A stretch of DNA of 64,000 nucleotides, taken from contig OX463786.1 in assembly GCA_949825025.1 (NCBI GenBank), positions 15,833,309 to 15,897,308 on the forward strand. The letters are read 5' to 3'. Position numbers and translations under genes: made by a program. The notes under the pieces are model-generated. The model worked only from the letters and a program-made list of their open reading frames with translations, was not told the DNA's origin and ran no database searches. Shown piece by piece: positions 11,859 through 27,025 of this stretch (position 1 is the first letter of the stretch; each line of letters opens with the position of its first letter). Origin of the DNA: Siphlonurus alternatus. Taxonomy: Eukaryota > Arthropoda > Insecta > Ephemeroptera > Siphlonuridae.

Positions 11859-13965
11859 GGAATTGAATCTATTTTATTTGTAATTAACTTAAAAGTATAC
11901 AAAATATCCGATAGAAAGTCTTGCTAAATAATTTACTTTAATAAAATCATCATTACATACATACAACTTATTAATTATATTATATTAAACATTCCAATCA
12001 AAATATTTCAACGATATGAAACCTCATATTTAAAATCATTAAAATATATAATTTTCTCTCTTCATATAATATATTATGAAGGGTTCATCATAATTAATAA
12101 ACGACATAATTTAATGTACACAAACATATAGAGTGTGAAGTTTGTATATATATGAAGTGTTAAATTCAATAAAGTCTCTCTGCATGCTCCTTCATCCCTG
12201 CCTTACCACCGCGAAATTCTACAATTTACTCATTACTCTCTCTCTCTTCTCACCCTTCTATATATCCACATATGAGAATAACATGTACAGCACTCAAACT
12301 CCAAGAAATATAGAAACGGATATAAAACACTTGTAAAATGTTCAATGTTATTTGTAATTTTATAGTTAAAAAAAAAAATTGATCAATTTACAAGACCTTA
12401 AATTAAAAGAGCTAATTTAGATATATATATACATCTATAAATAATGTACTGGCGAATCACAAGCAATGAAGTATGGAATTTCACATCAAGTGCGTCAAAA
12501 CTGCTCCATCATGCAAATCCACCTTTATACCTGTATATAATAATTATCGAGAAAACAAAAGGTATATATTATACACGGCCAAACCATCCCAGTATTTTCG
12601 TTGACGGAAGGAATGTGGGTGGAGGAACTAACAAAATTGATGCATTTTCAAGTTTATTAAAATATATTGATTCTCTCTATTATAATAAGTAGTTTTTACA
12701 TAGCATTTTCTATGTTTTTACAAAATAAAACCTTTAATTATCGTAGTGTAATACAATAATTAGCAATCGAGACGGTTTTGAAATTCCAAATCATTGTATA
12801 TAATATAATTTAGGTTACGTGTATATGTTATATAGCTCTGTACCGTATTATTATGATGGAATATTTCGATCGGTTGCTCTAAAATGCACTTGCCTCCTCG
12901 ACTACCACTGATTATATGCCCCGTGGCGTTCACTCAATTAAATAGAAGCACACAGATGACGTCATTCAATGAATGGAAAAAAAAAATGAATAATGAAAAT
13001 CAATAAAATGTAAAATATTTAATGATATATAGCTTTTAAAGATTTCCTTTATGCATCGTTATTGGAGTATTTTTTATACAGCCTTAAGTTTTTTTTTAAA
13101 AAACTTTACTTTTAAAAAAATATATATATAAACGTCTCATAAAAATATTAAGATAAAGGAAATTTTATCACTAGTAAAATCATATTTAAAACGCAAAATC
13201 TGTTTTATATTTTTAAAATTATAGATTTTTATTTAAGACACACGAAAAGTTAATTAATGTAATTCTTATTGACCTAAAAATTTAAGATTTCCACGTTTCC
13301 TAATTCTAGCATAGAAATTAAACATTTTAAATGAAAAATTAGCAATTTAATAAACGTACAAGAACAAAAAAATATCATGCAAAATATTCGCCAATATTTT
13401 CCCTCAATTTTAAGTCGTTAAAAATTACTTTAAATAAGAGCAAGAAATTACTGCAACAAAATGTCAATGAAAAATATGCTGTTGGTTTATTGAAAATACA
13501 CAGATGTGCAACATTTGTTAATAAAGTCGTACGACCTCAAATTTATGATGTTATAAAAATTAAAATATATATTTTAACTTAAATTTTAACCTGGTAATAA
13601 AGTTAACTTATTTTTGGTGAGTGCTATGACATATTTCTTTATTAAAGGACTTTTAAAAACACACTACGGTAAAAGTGTACTTGAGTATAAATATCACTTA
13701 AAAACTAGTTCTGCATGTTGTTTAAAAAAAAGTGTTTAAATTTAGTACTTTTTTTAACATTTAAAAACTCATTTCAAGCACATTTTCTGGTAGCTTTTTT
13801 TTCAATGACAAATTTCTATCATAAATATAAAAAAAAAAAAGAAGAGTGTGAGAACGAATTATAATTCTGCAACTAGTAAACAAAAGTTTACGTTTAAATA
13901 AAGAGCGTTTAAATGTCTGTTGACTATAGTTGGCGAAATATAAAACGACTTCCAGGAAAAAATAT
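11859..13965. other. AT-rich non-coding DNA
   Basis: Contains one CRE octamer outside any recognised element (12957-12964, in CAGATGACGTCATTCAATG). Short frames near 12142-12692 have no start context, splice support or recognisable product. Confidence 0.5.
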
Positions 13966-14090
13966 TCAATGAATCACTTAGCCAGGTTTCTAACCACTAT
14001 ACCTGTTTTAAGTGTTAAACCACCTAGTTAAACGTGGTTAAGCTAAACTTGATTAGAAACCTGGCTAACTGCTTTGTGAATCGCGCCCAT
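13966..14090. mobile_element. MITE family E
   Basis: Inverted arms TTAGCCAGGTTTCTAACCAC and GATTAGAAACCTGGCTAACT with right tip GCTTTGTGAATCGCGCCCATT. The loop holds GTTTTAAGTGTTAAACCACC. The left tip has lost its GGGCGC end. It is non-coding and about 125 bp. Confidence 0.75.
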
Positions 14091-14785
14091 TATCACATAT
14101 CAAAATTATATTATAAGATCTTATATATTTAAAAATACTGCCACAGTTTAAATTCATTTAAGCTATGAGCAAATTATGGATGCATTTTTCGTCCCATTAA
14201 TTTATTCTCATTAATCTTATTTAAAGTTTGGACTAGTACAAATTAAAAATATAAATTTTTGTGACAATTACATACTTTCAAATTTTAAAGAAAAGATCTG
14301 ATGAACTTATCTTTAAACATGAATTTCCTATACTTTAAATGCAATTTTCTACATGGTTTACCATATAGAAAATTAAATTTTCAATACAGCACTATATATA
14401 CAAAAGAGAATTCTTTGATGTCGTTTCTATATATAAATGCAGTTATGTCCATTATGTTATGCTGAGGTAACGATAACTCGATTTGAGTGTAGTATATAAT
14501 AAATATATATATGTGAGGGGTTAGCAGGCTGAAATGTTGATCTAACACATCTGGGCAACGATAATGGAAAGTTCTCCAGAGAGGCTGGACAAGAGAGAGA
14601 GTTGTGGGAGACTCAAAACCAAGGAGATTAGATAATACAGGTAACATGGAGAATGGATACATGGGATATATTATTTTCAAATGTTTCTCCCACCCTCAAT
14701 GATTTGCTTGCAAATATAATTATGTAGGACAACCTTCATGAATTTGTTGTTATTGCATAATTATCTGGATATAGGAGTTATGGAT
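14091..14785. other. AT-rich non-coding DNA
   Basis: A 99-codon minus-strand frame (14680-14381) is open, but it is low in coding character and has no recognisable domain, so I do not call it a gene. Confidence 0.45.
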
Positions 14786-14879
14786 TGTCAATATTTTTTC
14801 AAAATTTTTTAACCCTCTAACATCCTTAAAATCGAAGGGAAAGACGCTGTGACGTCATGGTCATGCAACGTCTTTCCCC
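14786..14879. mobile_element. MITE family A, half element
   Basis: One arm only: TTTTTAACCCTCTAACATCC, AAAATCGAAGGGAAAGACGC, then TGTGACGTCATGGTCATGC and AACGTCTTTCCCC. The last part forms its own hairpin (GGAAAGACG...CGTCTTTCC) centred on the CRE octamer at 14850-14857. The second outer arm is missing. Confidence 0.6.
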
Positions 14880-16148
14880 ATAATTAATTAATTAATTATT
14901 AATAATGGTTATTAATTATAATATATTAGCATTCAAGTAATTTTGGGTCTATACGATAGCTTGATTGTAAAATGTAAAAAATCCATCTGAAAGTACTCAA
15001 TTATTGTTATTTTCACAGTTATAGATCAATAAATCGTAGATTTCAATAATATTTTCATTAAATGTTTTTGATACGATGTTTCTAATCAGACCAATACAAA
15101 ATATTTTTACAACATTAATGTGATATAACATTTTCTTGATTAACTATTAATGAATATTATGAACATTTTATAGTGTATAATTACATGATGCTGAAAAGGT
15201 CCTTTAAAATGCTGCAAGAATTATATCAATTAATGGATGAATCGAAATTGTATTTCAATTATTGTAAACAATTTTTTTCTCTAATATTTTACAACCCCTA
15301 GAAATAGTACTCTATATTACATCGAGTCGTTAACAACAGTGATTTTAGTATGGCATTTTTTTTACACCCATCATTGAAACATTGAGACAGCTAATGTTGA
15401 AGGCTCAAACTCAAATTAATTTTCATACAAATCTCCAATTTCAATTATAGCGAAAAATATAGTAAATTCGTATTACCTATATATTTCACCTTATTTTGTA
15501 CTTCCTCTTGGGGTTATTTAGGTAAGGAATATAGAAAAAAATATATATATGAGAGAGGGTTCCGTCATGTTGTATGAAATTAATATCGACCTAACGACTG
15601 CACGACGCTTCTCCTCATTTTCTCAGCCACGTGTTATTGTTGTATAAAATAACATTACGCGACGAAGGGGTATTATTTTTATAACTGGAATTTGTATTTT
15701 TATCTTCATTAAATTCTTCATCGATTTTTTTTTTAAATGTTAAAAATGTAAAGAATTTTATAGGATTTTTGATAAGTATATGTGCATCTTACGTTTTACA
15801 AAAATAACATTTAAACTGCTTTGTTTGTAGACGCTACCACGCAGTCTATGGAAGCGTGATGAACCAAAACTCTTTTGATATTGATAGACTGGGTGCTCTT
15901 CTTACAACTCCCAAATTTGCAAATCTGCGTCTCTTCGTCTATTGGACCTGCAGCTCTAGCAAGTGAGACAGGATTAAAGTTCGTGTTATCCAGAAGTATA
16001 CACAAATAATACACTATAACATATTAATGCAATAGCAACATTTAATTACAAGAATAGTTCATATTCCATAATAAAGCGACTCAAAATTTCCTGCATTTAA
16101 GAAATGTACAAAAAACATTAATTGTGAAACAATAATTTCTTGTGTAAA
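14880..16148. other. AT-rich non-coding DNA
   Basis: No repeat family recognised. A 67-codon minus-strand frame at 16014-15811 and a CpG-containing patch at 15590-15670 have no further support. Confidence 0.45.
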
Positions 16149-16448
16149 ATGGAGGCTTCAAGTGAGTGCGCTCTCGCTGCGCAACTGTTTGTCGCTAAGG
16201 TCCATCTTACACTTGAATATGAAGCAAAGTGTTTTTTTTTTTTTTTAACTTTTCTCGGTTATAAATCAAGTAAAAAATCTAAATCTTGAATTATCTACTT
16301 CATTTTTCAGTTTAAACCAAAGTTCCGTAAAGGAATTTTCCTGAAAAATCTTATTCTTAGTGAAAAAACGAATTCACGTTTTTTTTTTACATAGGCTTGG
16401 TATAGCGGGTGGGAACACCGAAAAATCAGCTGACTTGAAGCCTCTATA
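16149..16448 (+). mobile_element. MITE-like family H
   Basis: The termini GGAGGCTTCAAGTGAGTGCG and AGCTGACTTGAAGCCTCTATA share an inverted GAGGCTTCAAGT. Internal landmarks are GTCCATCTTACACTTGAATA, a T-rich centre and GGGTGGGAACACCGAAAAATC. The same order, reversed, occurs at 29535-29827. It is about 300 bp, with no coding capacity. Confidence 0.7.
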
Positions 16449-18340
16449 GGTCTTGAACAAAATGAACTAAACATGAATTGTGAATGTTTTCTGCCTACAA
16501 TTTACTTACATTTTGGACATTATATGGTCGATCGTGAGTAGAAAATGTAAGTTTAACTTTTCTTGAGAGAAAAACTTACAAACATGTACTGTACATAGCA
16601 ACATTGTTAATTTTTTATCTTTATTCTTACAATTCAGTTCTGTATATTCATTTTTAGAAAAACTGTAAATAAGGGTCATTATATTTGTTGACCTTCATAC
16701 TGCAAACGATGTTTTCTTTATATTAAAATGATAATTTAAATAATATTTTTCAATACTCATTAATTGTCAGTATTGAAGGGTACTTGATATTTTAAGTTTA
16801 AAGTTGTCTTTTAAAAATCTAAAAAAAGAGATTTCTTTTGTAACTAAAAACATGTAGCACGAAATATAATAATAAATAAAACCAATTTACCGATATTATG
16901 CTATATACTTTGAAAAATAATGTACAAAATTTCTATATATTATAATATGAAATATATTAGAAAATTTGACATTTTTACAAGACTAAATAAATCCATATAA
17001 TAACGTTTTTATAGTAGTAACCTGTTCTATAAAAAAAAAAAAAAAATCTTACTCTAATATATATTTTCTCAGGGTCTTTTGGGATTTAAAGGCTGTGATT
17101 GGTTGGAACGAGGGTGAAAGAAAACCTTACTGTTTTACTAAAACTCCTGGGGGATTCTTACCAAAATATATTTTACATTACAACATTTGCCACAAGGAGA
17201 TTTAAAGAAGGGAAAAAAAAGTTGGTTTGAATTTCTGATTGATTACTTTTTATAAATTGTTTGACAATTTTTCAATATTTAAAACCAATTGACATTTCAT
17301 AATAAATTTTTAAATGAAAAAATATATATTTTTAGTTGCCTGCAGAATATATCCCTCGTTTCTAAGGTATGTATTTATTGGGGTTTTAAATACCAATACA
17401 GTTCTCTTTTTATATAATTTTTTCTTGTATTTTCTTTTTTTAAATAATTTTGTAAACAGTAAATATTATTAATTGACATTTTTGAAGACAAAATATATTT
17501 TTCACTGCGTTTACAACAGTCTTCTTCGTGTATTTACTAATCAAAATAATTAATTTAATCGAAACCTTTATATAATTATGTTTTTATTGTTATTTTTTTA
17601 ATAAAAAAACAGGTAGCACCAGAGACCGACTATAAACTTTATTATTACTAAAACTTGCTAATAGATTGTTGACAAAGCAAATTCTATACCAGTACTAGCT
17701 CAGTTAAAGCAATTATACGAACATTAAATTGGCTTATCATAAGTTATGATAAAGTTATGAAGTAAGATCATAAGGTGTCACTGCACAAAATAGAGACTTC
17801 AAAGTTTTAACTTTAAATCTTATTAAAAAGTCATAAAATTTTGTTACCTACTATAAAATGCATATTTCATGACGTAATTTTATTACGTCATATATCTCAA
17901 ATTTCTTACAGACCAAAAATACAAAGTAAAGGTATTTAAATTCATTACTGCTTTAAGGTGGATTTATATGAGCGAATTTTCTTTTAAAGCAATATAATGC
18001 GCACTAGCTGTGACTTCTTATGGTAGCCATCTTTGTTGACAACGTGATTTCAATGTTGCATCGCTTGTTAACATGGGAAGATTCCCATTTTACTTTGCAT
18101 CTATCGAGCTCTCCCCTAAAATTATAAGAACGCCATACTGTTTAGGTACCGCCATGCAATTAAGAGTTTGCTTAAAGTTATAATATGGCAAGACTTACGC
18201 ATAGAAAATACATGTTAATTTCTTGCGTAATTTACGCAATTTCTTAATTGGCGAAATTTGAACACCCCCAGGTGAATAAGATGGACTCTACGTTTAAATT
18301 TTAGTCATTTTTAGGGACATATAGGACACAACATATTGGA
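16449..18340. other. AT-rich non-coding DNA
   Basis: Contains a perfect short inverted repeat ATGACGTAAT-TTT-ATTACGTCAT at 17869-17891. A more balanced patch at 17955-18280 may be an old repeat, but I cannot assign it. No gene. Confidence 0.45.
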
Positions 18341-18415
18341 CCTAATTCACGATGGAAAATAACCAGGTTTTTCTTACTAGCCACGTTTAGTGTCAGTCCA
18401 AATCAATGTTATTAA
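18341..18415. mobile_element. MITE family E fragment
   Basis: CCTAATTCACGATGGAAAAT then AACCAGGTTTTTCTTACTAG and CCACGTTTAG resemble the left arm of family E. The right arm is absent. Confidence 0.35.
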
Positions 18416-18896
18416 TAAACTAAAATTGCGACTGTTGCTCTTTTATATTCATTTTTATGTGTATTTACGGATACGATCTATATATATGTAATTTGAAAAT
18501 CTGTAATTAAAGCAATATTATAAATTAAATAAAAATTACCATATAATTAATTCATTTAATTGTTATTTTATACAGCAACATTACAAAATCCTCATTATTA
18601 CAACCACGTTTGGATTAATTACAGATAACATTCAGCCCGTATAAATACATGAATGTATATTATAGTATGAAATTTCAATACCTATCAATAATGAAATAAA
18701 TCTGTGTCTATACAAACTCTACATCAATTACATACTATATCATATTATCTATAATAATCTAAATATGATCTGTATATTTTAAAACTGATAAAAAAAGTTA
18801 ATCATGCAGTAATCAGTTAGCACATGAAATTTATGTAAGTTAAATCCTTATACAATATAATTGTAATTAATCTGTCATATCAGTACAATGCTATAC
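18416..18896. other. AT-rich non-coding DNA
   Basis: Nothing recognised. Confidence 0.5.
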
Positions 18897-18986
18897 ATTC
18901 ATTACGTTCACATGACGCTGTTTACTACGGAAAAATAAAGTTTTTCTAATTAAGTTTCGTCAACAGATCCACATGTCATGTAAACA
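18897..18986. mobile_element. MITE family I, eroded copy
   Basis: CATTACGTTCACATGACGCT at the left, TTCGTCAACAGATCCACATG in the body and a weak right end TGTCATGTAAACAT match family I at 30090 and 60203. The centre is deleted or replaced. Confidence 0.45.
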
Positions 18987-19039
18987 TATATTATTAAGAC
19001 ATTGACAGTTATCGAAATCATGTATTTTTAAAACTATAG

Positions 19040-19257
19040 TACAGTCAAATTTATTTGATATTCCCTCCGGAAGTAGCCGGAAGTGTAAGGTTTCTGGTCT
19101 TCCTATTTAGATTTCAGCGTTACAATTTCACACATAGGACAGTACTTCTACTTCAAATCACATTGTAAAGTTTCAAAACTGAATTACAAACAGAAGAGCT
19201 GCAAACTTTACACTTCCGGCTACTTCCGGAATGAATTTCAAATTAATTTGACTGTAA
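19040..19257. mobile_element. MITE family O, copy 1
   Basis: The termini TACAGTCAAATTTATTTGA and TCAAATTAATTTGACTGTA are inverted. Subterminal CCGGAAGTAGCCGGAAGTG and its inverse CACTTCCGGCTACTTCCGG follow. It is about 218 bp. The TA plus CAGT start fits Tc1/mariner-type non-autonomous elements. Confidence 0.75.
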
Positions 19258-19258
19258 C

Positions 19259-19478
19259 TATAGTCAAATTAATTTTATTTTCCCACCGGAAGTAATCGAA
19301 AGTGAGAATTTTGAGGCTGTGTTGTTATTAATTTAGTTTTGAAACTTTGCAGAGAGTTGCATGTGTATTAGAAGTATTGACCAGTGCGTGAAATTGCATT
19401 GCTAAAATACAAATAGAAAGTCCAGAAGATTCACACTTCCGGCTACTTCCGGTAGGAATATTCCATAAATTTTACTAT
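19259..19478. mobile_element. MITE family O, copy 2 (tandem)
   Basis: Begins TATAGTCAAATTAATTTTA directly after copy 1 and ends TAAATTTTACTATA. Subterminal CCGGAAGTAATCGAAAGTGA and CACTTCCGGCTACTTCCGG are paired. The interiors of the two copies differ (GAGGCTGTGTTGTT versus GGTTTCTGGTCTTC), so this is not a simple fresh duplication. Confidence 0.7.
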
Positions 19479-19788
19479 ATATCATGCATGTAATATAGAT
19501 TTACTTATACGAACTTCATATTAGCAAAGTATAAAAAAAGAGGCAATTTTTTTTAAAAAAAAAACAACAAAACATGATGCTCAAATCATTTCAACTCTTA
19601 CAATACTTTTTTTTTTGCCAAACAGAAACATAAAAAAGTTCATAAATTGCAGCAAAGATACGAAGTTGTATTTTTTTCCCCTCCCTCCTACGCGCTCACA
19701 GCAGCAGGAATTACACCACAAATCAAAGCAAGAACAGCGAACTACAAGCACGATACGAAACTAAAGGTAGGTTGAAAATATTAATGCC
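19479..19788. other. AT-rich non-coding DNA
   Basis: A/T homopolymers with a more balanced patch at 19680-19770 (CCTCCTACGCGCTCACAGC). No supported feature. Confidence 0.45.
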
Positions 19789-20058
19789 TAAAGAGGCTTC
19801 AGGTCAGCTGATTTTGCGGTGTTCCCACCGTCCTATCCAAACCTATATTATAAAAAAACTCAAAATTGCTTTTTTTGGCATTAAAGAAATTTTTTAGCAT
19901 AAAATAAGTTCTTGATTCATTATCAGAAGATCCCTAAATAGGGGGTAGTAGATGGTTTCAAATTAATAGCTTCAATAGTTACTGAGAAAAATTTCAAATT
20001 TTCTAAAAAGATGGCTTATGGAGAAAAATTTCCCGTCGGGGAACACTTAAAGCCTCTA
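19789..20058 (-). mobile_element. MITE-like family H, reversed copy
   Basis: Left end AAGAGGCTTCAGGTCAGCTG then GCGGTGTTCCCACCGTCCTA corresponds to the inverted right end of the copy at 16149. The right end CACTTAAAGCCTCTA is paired, but the inner right part (AAATTTCCCGTCGGGGAAC) is unlike the other copies. Confidence 0.6.
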
Positions 20059-20171
20059 TTGCAAAAATACCTAAGACTGTCAGTTAATAGCAAGTGATAG
20101 TGATTTCCAGATTTTGTTCCAAACTAGACGAATTAACGATTATCTAATTTATGGAAATAATTTGTCATCTA

Positions 20172-20212
20172 TGAGGAAACCATGGAAACCTCAGTCAAGA
20201 TGATCAGTTGAT
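20172..20212 (-). repeat. SINE central-domain fragment
   Basis: On the minus strand it reads ATCATCTTGACTGAGGTTTC then CATGGTTTCCTCAT, matching the SINE core at 36850 and 35795. Confidence 0.5.
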
Positions 20213-20720
20213 ATAATTAATGGACATATCAACTTGAATTAATTTTTCATTGTTAATATCGATAGAAGACTAGAATAAAGGAAGTTGTTAATTTTAATTA
20301 ATTTGTAATGATAATGTTTTCACAGTTCGTTCAGAATACTTGCTAAAGAACTTCACCGTATCAAAAGTATATTACCAAAATTTTATCCCTAGTATTAAAA
20401 AAACAATTAAGAAGATTATATATAATGTTACATTGTGTTTTATTTACATGATCTTTTGTTATACAGGTAATCCACCCACTGCAAATTAATTAAACAATAC
20501 ATCCAATATTGAATCATACAAATATTTTATAATAAGATTCTTGACGATAAATTAAAAAATATATATATATATTTTTTTAGTAATGGTTAATGTGATACAA
20601 AATTAAGAACTTGAAATTTGGTATAACCATACATTATACTAACTAATCACTTTTGCTAATTTTTAGTAAGAAATGTCAAATACTGTTAAGGGGAATTATA
20701 AATGATAAATAAAAGTTATA
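20213..20720. other. AT-rich non-coding DNA
   Basis: Nothing recognised. Confidence 0.5.
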
Positions 20721-20864
20721 AAGGGGCATTCACAAAGCCCTAAGGCCACATTTAGGGCTCGATAATTTAAAGCCTGATTTTAGGCATGCTTTTTAGACCC
20801 AAAATTTCTGGTCTTAAATTATCGAGCCCTAAATGTGGCCTTAAGGCTTTGTGAATGCCTCTTT
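20721..20864. mobile_element. MITE family C
   Basis: Tips AAGGGGCATTCACAAAGCC and GGCTTTGTGAATGCCTCTTT. Inner arms are AAGGCCACATTTAGGGCTCG and CGAGCCCTAAATGTGGCCTT. It is a nearly perfect hairpin of about 144 bp around TTTTAGGCATGCTTTTTAGA. The tip resembles PIF/Harbinger-type MITE ends, but I could not define a target duplication. Confidence 0.8.
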
Positions 20865-20968
20865 TAAAGTTTGACTGAATATCCAACTAGGATGTGGATG
20901 TTTTTGTTTTTTTATTAGGGTATTTATCAGATTCCCTCTACTTATTTTCCATGGAAGGAATCATCATA

Positions 20969-21041
20969 GAAGGTTCAGTAACCAGTTCAATAGACTCCTG
21001 ATGACAATCTGGTTCCATTGGACTGGTTACTGAACCTTCTT
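20969..21041. repeat. Inverted repeat L
   Basis: GAAGGTTCAGTAACCAGTTC and GGACTGGTTACTGAACCTTC form arms of about 23 bp around a loop of about 27 bp. The flanks TCATCATA and TTCGATGA also pair loosely. It may be a single-copy MITE. Confidence 0.6.
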
Positions 21042-23916
<2,875 letters not shown>

Positions 23917-24139
23917 TGGCACTTCCGGTTCATTGACAAAAGCTGTAGCATCCATCTTGGCTGAGGTTTCCACGTTTCCCTCAGGCAAATGCCGGGATGG
24001 ATTGCAAGGCCATGGCCGCTCCTGTTCCGGAAGAGCCCACGAAACGCTCAAGTTAGGGTTTCGGAAGGTTAGGGATTTCAAAGTAGTATGTAATTAGTAA
24101 GTAGAAGTACCCAACAGGGTTTGATTAAAAAAAAAAAGA
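23917..24139 (+). mobile_element. SINE, 5'-truncated, with A-rich tail
   Basis: Aligns along its length with 36813-37088: GCACTTCCGGTTCATTGACA, the central domain CTGAGGTTTCCACGTTTCCC, GTTAGGGTTTCGGAAGGTTA, and a tail GGGTTTGATTAAAAAAAAAA. It lacks about 50 bp present in the other copy, with the join after GTTCCGGAAGA. No tRNA-like head is visible. The poly-A end and truncated 5' end fit LINE-driven retroposition. Confidence 0.75.
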
Positions 24140-24860
24140 AAAATAAAATATATAAATGAAGATTAAAATATTTTGAAGCAAATTAAGCCAGTTAGTAATA
24201 TGTAAAGTTACAGATATGTCAATGAATATTAGTCATAAAAAGTGAAAAAATTAAATTTAACTTACAGATTTATATATAACTTTATCTTAACATCATATCA
24301 AACTTTTATTATCAAATATATTAAAATTAATAATGTTTGATCTACCTTAAAATAGTTATAACTTGTCTTTCAAAACTATATATAATATTCCCTTTACTTC
24401 TTGATATATATTATAAGCTATAGTCCATTAAAGCTATGAAGTACATGAGAAGGAGGCTGTCTAGGGTTATAGTACATACTTGCTTCTCCATCTCAAGTTT
24501 CCTCAACCCCTACTAATAAGATTCATATGCAAGACGAACAACCCCCTCTATTCTCCTCCTTCCCCCTACATCTCTCACCTAACTTAATTTACACCAGAAA
24601 TTAGTAAAGTGAAGTAGTTCACTTTCAACTATATACGATTTACATTACATAAGGTTCATTTTTCTATGTAATAAACTTAAATTTTGGTATACAATATATT
24701 ATTAAATAGATTGTATTTAACATAGATGTAACGGTAAGGTTGTTAAAATGACATTTTTCAATGTTAAAATGTTTAATAGAATAATGGGTTATAAATACTT
24801 GCAGTTCAGATGAACTGTTTCGGTTTTATATTGTATGATTACGATTAAATAATTCATATT
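24140..24860. other. AT-rich non-coding DNA
   Basis: Nothing recognised. A pyrimidine-rich patch lies at 24480-24580. Confidence 0.5.
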
Positions 24861-25005
24861 TAAGGGGCATTCACAAAGCCTTAAGGCCACAATTAAGGCT
24901 CAATAATTTAAGACCAGAAATTTTGGGTCTAAAAAATATGTCTAAAATCAAGCTTTAAAATATCGAGCCTTAAATGTGGCCTTAAGACTTTGTGAATGCC
25001 CTTGT
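24861..25005. mobile_element. MITE family C
   Basis: Tips TAAGGGGCATTCACAAAGCC and GACTTTGTGAATGCCCTTGT, inner AAGGCCACAATTAAGGCTC and GAGCCTTAAATGTGGCCTT. The same hairpin as 20721, read from the other arm, with the centre diverged. Confidence 0.8.
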
Positions 25006-25487
25006 TATAAATAAAAATAAATATACAAACGATATAAACTTAACAAATTAACTAAATATCATATCAGTTCATTTTACTTTGCTAAAACAATAAATTTACA
25101 AATCTAGACATCATAAAAAAAAAGTTAATTTACAAAATTGTTTGCTTTTTATAAAAAGACAGTAAATAGTTCTAGATACTGTTACAATATTCAGTAAAGA
25201 GCTATCAAAACAACGAGCAAGGAGGATAAAGAAGAAGCAATGACTGGAAATTGCCACATTATAGAATCTTCCCTTTCTCATTTCATAAGCATATATAAGA
25301 GAGGAGACACAGGATATAATGTATTAAGTATACATTGAGCTACTGCATAATTTATATTTTTTTTTATATAGTATACATGCAGGGGTGGATCAAAATGTGT
25401 AAGATAACGAAAAAAATTTACATTTTTAGTAACTAGATATTTTTATGGTAAATTATATAAGGAATTTATTAATGAAGTTTCTAAGTA
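25006..25487. other. AT-rich non-coding DNA
   Basis: Nothing recognised. Confidence 0.5.
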
Positions 25488-25802
25488 TTAAGGGTAAGGT
25501 AACACGCACAATGTTTAAAAAAAAAATCCCCTATCAGTGGCTTTTTAATAACAGGTATACAAATTTGATCTAGTTTTTAAGTTATTAATTCTTAAAGTTG
25601 ACTAATTTAACATCATGGAAGTTCCATTTCTACATGTTAAATTAGTAAAAAACTTAAAATTCATAACTCAAAAACTAGATCGAATTTGCATATCTGATAT
25701 TTTAACTACTGACAGGGGATGTAGAGAAGAACATTTTAAGATATTTCATAATTTTCATGTGTGGAAATATTTTTAACATTAGGAGTGTTATCTTACCTTT
25801 AA
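25488..25802. mobile_element. MITE family G (TTAA ends)
   Basis: Ends TTAAGGGTAAGGTAACACG and GTGTTATCTTACCTTTAA. The interior has inverted blocks AAATTTGATCTAGTTTTTAA and AAAAACTAGATCGAATTTGC around GAAGTTCCATTTC. It is about 315 bp. TTAA at both ends suggests a piggyBac-type target site. A second copy lies at 41775. Confidence 0.75.
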
Positions 25803-27025
25803 TCTTGACGTTTCAATGTCAGGTAAAAAAATTAGTTTATAGTTTCTATCCTTTGTCGTCCATAATAAGATACCAAATTATCATTGGGGTCTATTTTGTT
25901 ATCATAAAAATGTAACTAAATTAAAAATTGTAGTCATTGAATTGCAATTGTGATAATAAAATGATACATTGTGCTAAATTAAAATTTCAATATTACATTG
26001 AAAATATTAATTAATTTAATTAATTGTTATTATAAGTATGCTATGTACATGCATGGAGTCTCTATGATACAAGAATAAGAATTAAATTATTTAAAACCAA
26101 TATTAATTTAGCTCAATAATTTCAATATAAAATTTCAAACAAAACCTACAACTTAATTTTTTTTTTATATTATCATTCTATTATAAAAACATTAAAATGA
26201 GTGACTATTTTTTTAATATTTCAAAATTTCTGAAAATCTTCTATTGCTATAAACTGTCTCCATACAAGCTACATGATTGTACTATATGTTGGTACATCAC
26301 AGCGTGTTAGCAGTTGGCGGCTAGCTATGAATTATACATGAAGTATTCGCTAGCATCAGCAAGGGATGAAACTACCCTTGTAACATGAGAGCAAAGTTCA
26401 CAACCTGCTCGTCTAACATGGTGTTGTTATATAATCTCTTCATCAACAACAAAATCTGCACTCATGATCACGTGTAATTATTGTAAATGTTAGGTTTTAA
26501 AAATTAGTAAGTGTTCGTGTGGTAAAATTGAAATTTAAAGATAATTTTAACAAAAAAAAAAATGTATTTGTATATTTTTTAACGCATGTATATAAATTAA
26601 ATCAATATTATTTAAAGAATTAATATTAATTAAATGTTAAATGTAATTCAAGGCACGAATCATGTTACGTTTGGCTATAAAAATAAGCATTATTTTCAAT
26701 TGAAAACCTTTTAAAAACTAACATAAATTAAAAATGAAATGAAAAAAAAAAGTATTATAATTTTAAATTATGCAGTTTTTAGTATAAACTAAACTAATAT
26801 CTTTTCGTAAGACAGAAAAAATTAATTTAAATCAGAATTTAATTTTATATTATTAACTTTTACAGTTTTTTTACTATACATGAGAATGTTCCAGACAGTG
26901 AACTCATTTCTCTACATTTGAATGACATACAAGTAAAAAATTAACATTCTTGTTGTTGCAGATATAAAGAACTACTGCAATGTATGTACTTGTTTTTTCT
27001 CTCTTCTCAATTACATTTGAAGCAG
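25803..27025. other. AT-rich non-coding DNA
   Basis: Contains a more balanced patch at 26290-26480 and an acceptor-like TTCTTGTTGTTGCAG at 26946-26960. No open exon follows, so no gene is called. Confidence 0.4.

Noticed and set aside
14381..14680. 99-codon minus-strand frame
   Set aside because: AT-biased composition, no domain, no splice partner, no promoter; openness is plausible by chance.
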